Below are positions 34,361-42,564 of a stretch of 64,000 bases of DNA, in pieces. Source of the stretch: Arthrobacter caoxuetaonis (GTDB lineage: Bacteria > Actinomycetota > Actinomycetes > Actinomycetales > Micrococcaceae). Position 1 is the first letter of the stretch; every line of letters begins with the position of its first letter. Under the pieces are notes generated by a model. That model ran no database searches. It was not told the origin of the DNA and saw nothing but the letters and a program-made list of their open reading frames with translations. The stretch is taken from assembly GCF_023921125.1 (NCBI RefSeq), contig NZ_CP099466.1:620001-684000 (forward strand). The letters run 5' to 3'. The position numbers were made by a program, and so were the translations under genes.

Positions 34361-35491
34361 TTAGGCGGGGCCGGTGCCGAAGAGCAGGCCCAGTGCGTAG
34401 GTGACCGCGGCAGCACCCAGGCCGATGGCCAGCTGCCGCAGCCCCCGCTTCACCGGCGAGGCTCCGGAGAGCAGGCCCACCACCCCGCCGGTCAGCAGCA
34501 GGGCGATTCCCACCAGCGTGCAGGAGAGGACGACGGCGGAGAGCCCGCCCATGCCAAACAGGTACGGAAGCACGGGGATGATGGCGCCCGAGGCGAAGAA
34601 GCAGAAACTGGACAGGGCCGCGCCGATCCCGGTCCCGACGGACTCGTGGTCATCTCCGGCGGCTTCCTCCATCTTTTCCGGCCAAAGGGAAAGCGACGGA
34701 TCGCAGTCGCAGGTGAAGAGCCCCATCCTCTCGGCGGCCCGGTGCTCTGCGGCTTCCCGGCTCATCCCGCGGGCACGGTAGACCAGGACGAGTTCGTTGG
34801 CGTCAATGTCCAGTGACTTTGCCGCCGACAGGGTTACCTGTGTGGGCCGGGAGGCTTCGAGCAGCTCGCGTTGGGAACGGACGGAGACGTATTCCCCGGC
34901 TCCCATCGACAGGGCGCCCGCCAGCAGCCCGGCAATTCCGCTGAAAAGGATGAACGTACTGGAAACCCCGGTGGCTCCAATGGCCATGACCAGTGCCAGG
35001 TTGGAGACCAGGCCGTCATTGGCACCGAAAACCGCTGCCCGGAAATTGCCGGACAGGCGTGTACGGCCCCGCGTCGCCAGGCCCCGGATTACCTCTTCGT
35101 GGATCTGTTCGTCGGCTGCCATGGCGCTGGTGGCTGAAGGATCGTCGCTGTAGGGGGAGCGGCCCTCGGCGCGCTGGGCAAGGGCCAGGACGAAGACTGA
35201 ACCGAAGCGGCGGGCGAGCAGGCCCAGCATGCGGTTGCGCAGGGACGGGCGGGTGGGTTTGTCCGCCTCGTGGCCCAGCAGCTGGCGCCAGTGCTCTTCA
35301 TGGCGGCGTTCAGCGTCGGCCAAGGCGAGGAGGATGTCCCGTTCTTCGCCCTGGCGGCGCTCAGCCAGATAGCGGTAGGTGGCTGCTTCAGCCTTCTCAT
35401 CAGCCAGATACTGCCGCCATCGGCGACGCTCTGCCGCGGACGGTTCGCCACGGTCTGGGGGCTGGGGCCCGGAAGTCGGTGGGGTGCTCAC
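34361..35491 (-). CDS. Ferritin-like/VIT1 fusion iron or manganese transporter
   Basis: The 376-aa product joins an N-terminal rubrerythrin-like domain (residues about 20-150; metal ligands expected in EKAEAATYRYLAE, ERRHEEHW and DEQIHEEV) to a C-terminal VIT1/CCC1 domain. The latter includes VFGANDGLVSNLALVMAIGATG and GAGEYVSVRSQRELLE, with five helices. Such fusions (MbfA-like) export Fe(II) or Mn(II). The start is GTG 35491. A hairpin with GGCCGGAGC arms (35508-35516/35527-35535) lies in its leader. Substrate is inferred from the family. Confidence 0.88.
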   Translation of the reverse strand: MSTPPTSGPQPPDRGEPSAAERRRWRQYLADEKAEAATYRYLAERRQGEERDILLALADAERRHEEHWRQLLGHEADKPTRPSLRNRMLGLLARRFGSVFVLALAQRAEGRSPYSDDPSATSAMAADEQIHEEVIRGLATRGRTRLSGNFRAAVFGANDGLVSNLALVMAIGATGVSSTFILFSGIAGLLAGALSMGAGEYVSVRSQRELLEASRPTQVTLSAAKSLDIDANELVLVYRARGMSREAAEHRAAERMGLFTCDCDPSLSLWPEKMEEAAGDDHESVGTGIGAALSSFCFFASGAIIPVLPYLFGMGGLSAVVLSCTLVGIALLLTGGVVGLLSGASPVKRGLRQLAIGLGAAAVTYALGLLFGTGPA

Positions 35492-35825
35492 TTATGCTCC
35501 TGCTCATGGCCGGAGCGGAAAAAGGGGCTCCGGCCAGCTGTCAAAAACCGGCCGAAGGTCTCGCTCGCCGGGTGCCGGGCACCGCGGTGGACTGCCGGGC
35601 TGCTGCTGCAGCCAGTATGTCGACAGGCCTCGATTTGAGCCGATTTCATTGCGCACGACGGCGAAACTAAAATTGGAACAAACCTGAGCTACTCCCCTTC
35701 GGTTCCCCAGTCTAGCGGAGGAGCCGGCGCACCCGCTGCGCAGTAAGGGAGAGGGAGATGCTGGTGCGTACACCCGCCAAAGCCGGGTTCCTTAACCTGG
35801 CTGTGAACCGGATAGAGTCAATGCC
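35492..35825. promoter_or_regulatory. Divergent intergenic region, VIT fusion/acyl-CoA synthetase
   Basis: This 334-nt gap has no recognisable gene. The GGCCGGAGC hairpin (35508-35535) is nearest the VIT gene. Near the other end TAGAGT (35813-35818) stands 7 nt before GTG 35826, with a TTAACC (35792-35797) upstream. This fits a leaderless promoter for the synthetase. Confidence 0.45.
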
Positions 35826-37577
35826 GTGAGCAAAGCTGTCAAAGGACTTTTCGAACATAACAGGCCCTGGATGCGCCACTATGCCGAAGGAGTGCCTACG
35901 GACCTTGTGCTCCCCAAGGGCTCCCTGGTGGACATGATTGAGGAATCCGTCAGCAAATACGGTTCGAAGCCGGCACTCCAGTTCTTCGGTGCCACAGTTT
36001 CCTACCGTGAGATGGGTGAACAGATCCGGCTGGCTGCAGCTGGCTTGAAGCGGCTGGGGGTGCGCCCCGGAGACCGGGTCGCGCTCGTGCTGCCGAACTG
36101 TCCGCAGCATGTCGTCGCGTTCTACGCGGTGCTCCGCCTCGGGGCGATCGTCGTCGAACACAATCCGCTGTACACGGACCGCGAGCTGCGGCACCTGTTC
36201 GAGGACCACGGTGCCACCGTGGCAATCGTCTGGGACAAGGCAGTCGACCGGATCCAGGGACTTCCGGCGGACATTCCCGTCCGGACCATCGTGTCGGTGG
36301 ATCTGATCAGCGCCATGCCGCGCACCATGCGGCTGGCGCTGAGCCTTCCGATCCCCGCCGTCCGACGGAGCCGGAGCGCCCTGACCGCGGATAAGAAGCC
36401 GCGGAGCGCCGGACGGCCCGTCCTGGAATGGAAGAAATTCCTGGATAACCGCCCCCTGCCGCGGCGCCACCCGCGTCCGGCGGCCGGGGACCTTGCTGCG
36501 ATCCAGTACACCTCCGGCACGACGGCTGACCCCAAGGGTGCCATGCTCACCCACGCGAACCTCATGGCTAATGCGGCCCAGGGACGGGCCTGGATTCCAG
36601 GGCTGCGCATGGGCAAGGAAACGGTTTATGGCGTCCTGCCGATGTTCCACGCCTACGGCCTGACGCTGAGCCTGACCTTCGCGATGAGCATTGGCGCGAA
36701 GCTTGTCCTTTTCCCGAAGTTCGACGTCGACCTGGTGCTGAAGGCTGCCAAGAAAACCCCGCCGACATTCCTGCCCGCGGTACCGCCCATTTATGACCGG
36801 ATCGTGGAAGGTGCCGCCAAGGAGGGCGTCTCACTCAAGGGCGTCCGCTTCGCGATTTCCGGGGCCATGAACCTGCCTGTCGCCACAGTGGAAGCCTGGG
36901 AAAAGGCGACCGGCGGCTACCTGGTCGAGGGCTACGGCCTGACCGAGACCTCGCCTGTGGCACTGGGCAATCCCATGGGGCCGACCCGGAAAGCCGGAAC
37001 CGTCGGAGTCCCTTTCCCGCTGACGGACATCAAGGTTGTCGACCCGGAAGACCCCACCAGGGAAAAGCACCGCGGCGAGGCCGGGGAACTGCTCATCCGT
37101 GGCCCGCAGGTCTTCCAGGGATATTGGAACAAGCCGGCCGAAACACGCGCGGCACTGCTCGACGGCGGCTGGTTCCGCACCGGTGATATCGTCTCGGTGG
37201 ACGACGACGACTTTGTTACGGTCCGGGACCGGATCAAGGAACTGATTATCACCGGCGGCTTCAATGTCTCTCCCTCGGAAGTGGAAGAGGCACTGAAGCG
37301 CCACCCTGCGGTCGCTGAGGCGGCAGTTGTGGGCCTGACCCGCCGCGGTGGCGGGGAAGACGTGGTGGCCGCCGTGGTCGTCCGTCCCGATGCCGATTTT
37401 GACCCTGACAACCTGCGGACCTACGTACGTTCCGAGCTGGCGGCTTACAAGGTGCCGCGCCGGATCGTGCAGATCCCGGACCTTCCGCGGTCCTTGATCG
37501 GCAAGGTGCTCCGCCGCCACGTGCGGGAATCGCTCCAGCCCAAAGGAACCGGCGAAGACACCGGAACCACAACTTAG
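35826..37577 (+). CDS. Long-chain acyl-CoA synthetase
   Basis: This 583-aa ANL-family ligase activates fatty acids to acyl-AMP and then acyl-CoA. The AMP-binding loop YTSGTTADPKGAMLTH, the adenine motif GYGLTETSPV, GWFRTGDIVSVDDDDFVTVRDR and the C-terminal catalytic Lys in RSLIGKVLRR are all intact. IITGGFNVSPSEVEEAL forms the hinge region. An insert rich in Arg/Pro (about 170-210) is typical of actinobacterial FadD proteins. GTG 35826 appears leaderless. It is followed after 19 nt by an AI-2E permease gene. Confidence 0.92.
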   Translation: MSKAVKGLFEHNRPWMRHYAEGVPTDLVLPKGSLVDMIEESVSKYGSKPALQFFGATVSYREMGEQIRLAAAGLKRLGVRPGDRVALVLPNCPQHVVAFYAVLRLGAIVVEHNPLYTDRELRHLFEDHGATVAIVWDKAVDRIQGLPADIPVRTIVSVDLISAMPRTMRLALSLPIPAVRRSRSALTADKKPRSAGRPVLEWKKFLDNRPLPRRHPRPAAGDLAAIQYTSGTTADPKGAMLTHANLMANAAQGRAWIPGLRMGKETVYGVLPMFHAYGLTLSLTFAMSIGAKLVLFPKFDVDLVLKAAKKTPPTFLPAVPPIYDRIVEGAAKEGVSLKGVRFAISGAMNLPVATVEAWEKATGGYLVEGYGLTETSPVALGNPMGPTRKAGTVGVPFPLTDIKVVDPEDPTREKHRGEAGELLIRGPQVFQGYWNKPAETRAALLDGGWFRTGDIVSVDDDDFVTVRDRIKELIITGGFNVSPSEVEEALKRHPAVAEAAVVGLTRRGGGEDVVAAVVVRPDADFDPDNLRTYVRSELAAYKVPRRIVQIPDLPRSLIGKVLRRHVRESLQPKGTGEDTGTTT

Positions 37578-37596
37578 ACGGGGGACCCAAGAATCC

Positions 37597-38751
37597 ATGG
37601 ATAGCGAGCCCGGCTCCAGGCCGAACACGACAGAGCCACGCAGGCAGCAGGGGTATTGGAGCGACGGCCTTGGCCACGCTGCCCTGCGCTCGGCGCAGGT
37701 CCTCCTGGTCCTCCTCCTGATCGCGGTAGCCGTCTTCGCCCTGAGGCAGGTGACCCTGGTGGTCATCCCCGTGCTGCTGGCACTGATCCTGGCAGCCGCG
37801 ATCGCGCCCTTCGTGAACTGGCTGCGCCGCAAGGGCTGGCCGGGTGCGCTGGCGACGGGGACTTCTTTCCTGCTCCTGCTGGTTGTCTTCGGCGGACTCG
37901 TCACCGGGATCGTCTTCGCGGTCCGCAGCGAATGGCGCACCCTGGTGGACCAGGCAGTGGCAGGCTTCGACGAGCTCTACGCGCTCATCCAGAGCGGCCC
38001 CCTGGCCATTGATTCGGCCGTCATCGAGGACACCCGGGACGCGGTACTCGACTTCGCGACGTCGTCCACGGTGGGCAACGGCGCCCTGGCCGGGCTTTCG
38101 GCGGCAGGCTCCTTCGCCACCGGTTTTGTACTCATGGCTGTCGTGCTGTTCTTCTTCCTCAAGGACGGCGACAAGATCTGGACCTTCATCCTGCGCTGGT
38201 TCAGCGCAGAGAGCCGGCAGAAGGCTGACCTCTCCGGAGCCCGCACCTTGGAGGTCCTTGGCAATTACGTGCGGGGGACCGCCATCGTGGCGGCAGTCGA
38301 CGCTGTCTGCATCGGCGCGGCCCTGTTCTTCCTTGGCGTGCCGCTGGCACTGCCGCTTGCCGTGATCGTCTTCGTCGGCGCCTTCATCCCGCTGGTGGGT
38401 GCGACGGCTGCAGGTGTCCTGGCAGCGCTGATCGCCCTGGTGGCGAACGGGCCGTTCGTGGCACTGATCGTCATCATCGTGATCATTGCGGTGAACCAGC
38501 TCGAGGGGAACTTCCTCCAGCCGGTGGTGATGGGCAAGACCCTGAGCATCCATGCCCTGGTGATCCTGCTGGCGCTGACCGCCGGAACCATCCTGGCCGG
38601 CATCATCGGAGCCATCCTGTCGGTGCCGATCGCGGCTGTCGGATGGGCAGTCATCAAGGTCTGGATCGGCGAGGATACCGGCGACCCGGCCGAGGTGCCC
38701 GAAGCGGCGGCCACCCGCGAAGACGAGCTGCAGCAGGGGACCGAGCCCTAA
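37597..38751 (+). CDS. AI-2E family permease
   Basis: This 384-aa membrane protein (PerM/TqsA superfamily) has about eight helices. VILVLLALILAAAIAPFVNWL-like N-terminal helices precede a soluble loop (about 110-165). The conserved C-terminal half follows, with FFLKDGDKIW, VLGNYVRGTAIVAAVDA and AFIPLVGATAAG. GAFIPLVGA and NQLEGNFLQPVVMGKTLSIHAL are the family's best motifs. Roles range from small-metabolite export to ion tolerance, so the substrate is unknown. Its start is 19 nt after the acyl-CoA synthetase stop. Confidence 0.88.
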   Translation: MDSEPGSRPNTTEPRRQQGYWSDGLGHAALRSAQVLLVLLLIAVAVFALRQVTLVVIPVLLALILAAAIAPFVNWLRRKGWPGALATGTSFLLLLVVFGGLVTGIVFAVRSEWRTLVDQAVAGFDELYALIQSGPLAIDSAVIEDTRDAVLDFATSSTVGNGALAGLSAAGSFATGFVLMAVVLFFFLKDGDKIWTFILRWFSAESRQKADLSGARTLEVLGNYVRGTAIVAAVDAVCIGAALFFLGVPLALPLAVIVFVGAFIPLVGATAAGVLAALIALVANGPFVALIVIIVIIAVNQLEGNFLQPVVMGKTLSIHALVILLALTAGTILAGIIGAILSVPIAAVGWAVIKVWIGEDTGDPAEVPEAAATREDELQQGTEP

Positions 38752-38756
38752 AAAGA

Positions 38757-38812
38757 GCACCGGGGCCGGACGGGCAGGGGATGAACCGTCCGGACCCGGT
38801 GCAGCACTGGGG
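38757..38812 (+). terminator. Long hairpin after the AI-2E permease
   Basis: GCACCGGGGCCGGACGG (38757-38773) pairs with CCGTCCGGACCCGGTGC (38796-38812) with one mismatch and a 22-nt loop. There is no T-run, so it may act as an mRNA 3' hairpin or a weak terminator. Confidence 0.55.
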
Positions 38813-38945
38813 CCGGGGTAAACCGGCGGGGGATAAGGGAAACTTATGTTTACCTGTACGCTAGTGCGCAGCCCAGCAACCGTCAATTAGGCCGAAACGC
38901 AAGGGTAAAGCACCGTCTTATCCGCAAAAAAAGGATCTCCCGTTC

Positions 38946-39524
38946 ATGAAGGCTTTGTCGGTTGAACCCAGCAACGCACCGTTGGCTATTGGTTCCCGGA
39001 TCAGGACTGCACGCCAGGCCAGGCACCTCACGATCGAACAGGTGGCGGATTCGACCGGCCTGACCAAGGGATTCCTCAGCCGGGTGGAAAGAGACCTGAC
39101 GTCGCCCTCCGTGGCGTCCCTGGTGACGTTGTGCCAGGTGCTGTCCATCTCCATCGGCGACCTTTTTATGCCACCCGAAACCACGCTGGTCCGCTGGCCG
39201 GAAGCTCCCGGCATCAACCTGGGCGGGGACGGCATCAACGAGCGGCTCGTAACGCCCCGCACTGAACGCCGGGTCCAGGTGATCCGGTCGGAAATCGTCC
39301 CCGGCGGCTCCGGGGAAGCGGAACTGTATTCCGTGGACTGTGACGTCGAGGTGCTGCACGTGGCCGCGGGACGGCTGGACCTGGTCTTCACGACCGAAAC
39401 CATGTCCCTGACGGCCGGGGACACGGTGACCTTTCCGGGCAAGGAGCCGCACTCCTGGCGTAATCCCGATGACGCGGCTCCCGCCGTCGTGATCTGGACC
39501 CTGGTCAGTCCCGGCACGGCCTAG
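38946..39524 (+). CDS. XRE-cupin transcriptional regulator
   Basis: The 192-aa regulator has an N-terminal XRE helix-turn-helix (ARHLTIEQVADSTGLTKGFL, then SRVERDLTSPS; residues about 15-70). A C-terminal cupin sensor domain follows (about 110-190; VLHVAAGRLDLVF and GDTVTFPGKEPHSWRN). Family members sense small metabolites. AAAGGA precedes ATG 38946. The start lies 41 nt upstream of the mannosidase gene, suggesting the two are co-expressed or that it controls the mannosidase. Confidence 0.88.
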   Translation: MKALSVEPSNAPLAIGSRIRTARQARHLTIEQVADSTGLTKGFLSRVERDLTSPSVASLVTLCQVLSISIGDLFMPPETTLVRWPEAPGINLGGDGINERLVTPRTERRVQVIRSEIVPGGSGEAELYSVDCDVEVLHVAAGRLDLVFTTETMSLTAGDTVTFPGKEPHSWRNPDDAAPAVVIWTLVSPGTA

Positions 39525-39564
39525 CCCCCTACCAATCCCCGGGGCCGGCGCGCACAGTGGGCGC

Positions 39565-42564
39565 ATGCACCAGGACCGCGAACTCACCGAACGCCGCATC
39601 GCCCGTTTCCTGGCCCAGCGCCTGACCCCCTCGATCTGGACCGCGCCCGTCCCGCTCCATGCCCAGGCGTGGGACTGTCCCGGCGAGCCGGTTAGCTTTG
39701 CGGAGGCAGCCGCGCAGGACTATCGGCCGTTTCCACCCGGCAGCCCGTGGGGAAGGCCCTGGCAGACGACGTGGCTCAGGCTCACCGGGTCCGTCCCGGC
39801 CGCTCCGGACGGATTTACTGCCGAAGCCGTGATTGATCTGGGGTTCAGCACCGATATGCCCGGTTTCCAGGCGGAGGGCCTCGTCTACTCGGCGGACGGA
39901 ACCGTCCTGAAGGCCCTGGAGTCCACCAACATGGCCGTACCGCTGACGGGCCCGGCCGGGTCAGACGTGACGCTTTTTGTCGAAGCTGCCGCCACCCCCA
40001 ACGTGATCGGCAGCTTCAGTTTCCTGCCGACCCCGCTGGGAGACCGGGAAACCGCGGGGACGGAGCCGCTCTATCTCTTCCGCCGGGCGGACACAGCGCT
40101 GCTGGACCGCCAGGTCTGGAACCTTGCCCAGGACTTCGCCGTGCTCTGGGGCCTGATGCACGAGCTCCCCATGGACTCACCCCGCCGGCACAACCTGCTG
40201 CGCGCGCTGGCGGAAGCCGTCAATGCCGTGGTCCCGGACGACGTGCACAACAGTGCTGCAGCAGCCCGGCGCATCCTGGAACCGGCACTGTCCGCGCCGG
40301 CGGCGGCCAGCGCCCACCGCGTGCACGCCGTCGGGCACGCCCACATTGACAGCGCCTGGCTGTGGCCCGTGCGTGAAACCCGGCGCAAGGTCGCGAGGAC
40401 CTTTGCCAATGTCCTCGCGCTGATGGAGACGGACCCGGACTTTGTGTTCACGGCGTCCTCGGCGCAGCAGTACGCCTGGCTGCTGGAGGACCACCCGCAG
40501 CTCTTTGCCCGGGTGGCAGAGCGCGTTGCAGAGGGACGGTTCGTGCCCGCCGGCGGTATGTGGGTGGAGGCGGACACCAACCTGCCCTCGGGGGAGTCAC
40601 TGGTGCGGCAGTTCACCTTCGGGAAGCGTTTCTTCATGGAGAACTTCGGGGTTGAACCCCTGGACGTCTGGCTGCCGGATTCGTTCGGGTATTCGGGGGC
40701 CCTGCCGCAGATCGTCCGGTCCGCGGGATCCCGCTGGTTCCTCACCCAGAAACTGAGCTGGAACGAATCCGACGTGATGCCGCACCATACGTTCCTGTGG
40801 GAAGGCATCGACGGGACACGGGTGTTCACGCATTTCCCTCCGGTGGACACCTACAACTCCGCCCTGACCGGCCAGGAACTGGCCCGGGCCGAACGGCAGT
40901 TTCGGGAAAAAGGCGCAACGAACCTTTCCCTGGTGCCCTACGGCTGGGGCGACGGCGGCGGCGGTCCAACGCGCGAAATGCTGGCTGCCGCGCACCGCAC
41001 GGCGTCGCTGGAAGGATCTCCCCGCGTTCAGCTGTCCAGTCCGCGCACGTTCTTTGAAGAAGCCGAGGCCGACTACGCAGACCCACCGGTCTGGTCCGGC
41101 GAAATGTACCTGCAGTTCCACCGCGGAACCTACACGTCCCAGGCCCGGACCAAGCGCGGAAACCGGCGCAGCGAGTCAGTGCTGCGCGAAGCCGAACTGT
41201 GGGCAGCGACCGCCGCCGTCCGCACTGCGGCGCCGTACCCCTACGAGGAACTGGAGGAGGCGTGGAAGACGGTGCTCCTGGGACAGTTCCACGACATCCT
41301 GCCGGGTTCCTCGATTGCCTGGGTGTATCAGGACATCGAACAGGCCTATGAACGCACCGCAGCGGCGCTGGAAACCATCATCGGCCAAGCCCAGCGGGAG
41401 CTGGCCGGCAGCGGCGGCAGCACGCTGGTCTTCAACGCCGCACCGATACCGCTCCAGGGTGTCGCACCGCTTGCGGCTGAATCCGCTGCGTTGCCGCCCG
41501 TGCCGGGCCGCTTGACAGAGCTAGACGGCGGCGGCTGGGAACTCTCCTCCGAGCACCTGAGCGTGCGCATCGACCCCTCAGGCGCAATGACGTCCCTTCG
41601 GGCTGCCCAGGGGCGGGAACTGCTGCTGCCGGGCCACCCGGGGAATGTGTTCCAGCTCTTCCGGGACACTCCCAACCAGTGGGACGCCTGGGACATCGAC
41701 GCGGCAGATCGGAGAAGCGCCGCTGCCCTCCTGATGCCGGACTCGGTGGAAGCCGGGGATGGGAGTCTCACTGCCACGTACGTTTTCGGAGTATCACGGC
41801 TGCAGGAGCGGGTGTGCCTGAGTCCGGACGGCCGGTCGGTTGACCTGGTGGTAACCGTCGACTGGCACGAGCGGCAGAAACTGCTCAAGCTGGCGTTTCC
41901 GGTGGGGGTGCTGGCCGACCGGGCTGCCTCGGAGATCCAGTTTGGCCACATCCAGCGGCCCACCCACGCCAACACCTCCTGGGACCACGCACGTTTCGAA
42001 ACACCGGCGCACCGCTGGGTGCACGTGGGGGAGGACGGGGAGGGGATCTCCCTGGCGAATGACTCAACCTACGGCTATGACATCACCCGCACCGGGAACC
42101 GCGACGCCGGCACCGGAACGCTGGTTCGCGCTTCGCTCCTGCGCGCTCCGCTCTTCCCCGACCCCGGTGCGGACCAGGGCGGGCACGTGTTCCGTTTCTC
42201 GCTGCGTCCGGAGGCCGCCGTGGCCGACGCCGTGGCCGAGGGGTACCGGCTGAACCTTCCGCCAAGGACCGTCTCCGGGTGCGCCTCCACTCAGGTGCCC
42301 CCGGTTGTGTCCCTGAGTCCCGCCGGCGTTCTGGCCGAAGCCGTGAAGCTGGCCGATGACCGCAGCGGCGACGTGGTGCTGCGGCTCTACGAATCACTCG
42401 GCAGGCACACCGCTGCGTTCCTGGAACCGGGGTTCGAGGTCCGGGACGCTGCCCTCACCGATCTGCTGGAACGCCCGGCGGGCGAGGCCCCGGCCCGGAA
42501 CGGGCGCGGATACGTCCTGGACTTCAGGCCGTTCGAAGTGAAGACTCTTCGCTTGTCCCGGTGA
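39565..42564 (+). CDS. GH38 alpha-mannosidase
   Basis: This 999-aa retaining alpha-mannosidase has no signal peptide, so it is intracellular. Zinc ligands appear in GHAHIDSAWLWP, the likely catalytic nucleophile Asp in MWVEADTNLPSGESLVRQ, and LPDSFGYSGALPQI is another family signature. A C-terminal beta-rich substrate-binding domain fills residues about 600-999. Bacterial relatives hydrolyse alpha-mannosides or mannosylated small molecules. No mannose transporter or kinase is adjacent. Its 3' end overlaps the convergent monooxygenase gene by 41 nt. Confidence 0.93.
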   Translation: MHQDRELTERRIARFLAQRLTPSIWTAPVPLHAQAWDCPGEPVSFAEAAAQDYRPFPPGSPWGRPWQTTWLRLTGSVPAAPDGFTAEAVIDLGFSTDMPGFQAEGLVYSADGTVLKALESTNMAVPLTGPAGSDVTLFVEAAATPNVIGSFSFLPTPLGDRETAGTEPLYLFRRADTALLDRQVWNLAQDFAVLWGLMHELPMDSPRRHNLLRALAEAVNAVVPDDVHNSAAAARRILEPALSAPAAASAHRVHAVGHAHIDSAWLWPVRETRRKVARTFANVLALMETDPDFVFTASSAQQYAWLLEDHPQLFARVAERVAEGRFVPAGGMWVEADTNLPSGESLVRQFTFGKRFFMENFGVEPLDVWLPDSFGYSGALPQIVRSAGSRWFLTQKLSWNESDVMPHHTFLWEGIDGTRVFTHFPPVDTYNSALTGQELARAERQFREKGATNLSLVPYGWGDGGGGPTREMLAAAHRTASLEGSPRVQLSSPRTFFEEAEADYADPPVWSGEMYLQFHRGTYTSQARTKRGNRRSESVLREAELWAATAAVRTAAPYPYEELEEAWKTVLLGQFHDILPGSSIAWVYQDIEQAYERTAAALETIIGQAQRELAGSGGSTLVFNAAPIPLQGVAPLAAESAALPPVPGRLTELDGGGWELSSEHLSVRIDPSGAMTSLRAAQGRELLLPGHPGNVFQLFRDTPNQWDAWDIDAADRRSAAALLMPDSVEAGDGSLTATYVFGVSRLQERVCLSPDGRSVDLVVTVDWHERQKLLKLAFPVGVLADRAASEIQFGHIQRPTHANTSWDHARFETPAHRWVHVGEDGEGISLANDSTYGYDITRTGNRDAGTGTLVRASLLRAPLFPDPGADQGGHVFRFSLRPEAAVADAVAEGYRLNLPPRTVSGCASTQVPPVVSLSPAGVLAEAVKLADDRSGDVVLRLYESLGRHTAAFLEPGFEVRDAALTDLLERPAGEAPARNGRGYVLDFRPFEVKTLRLSR

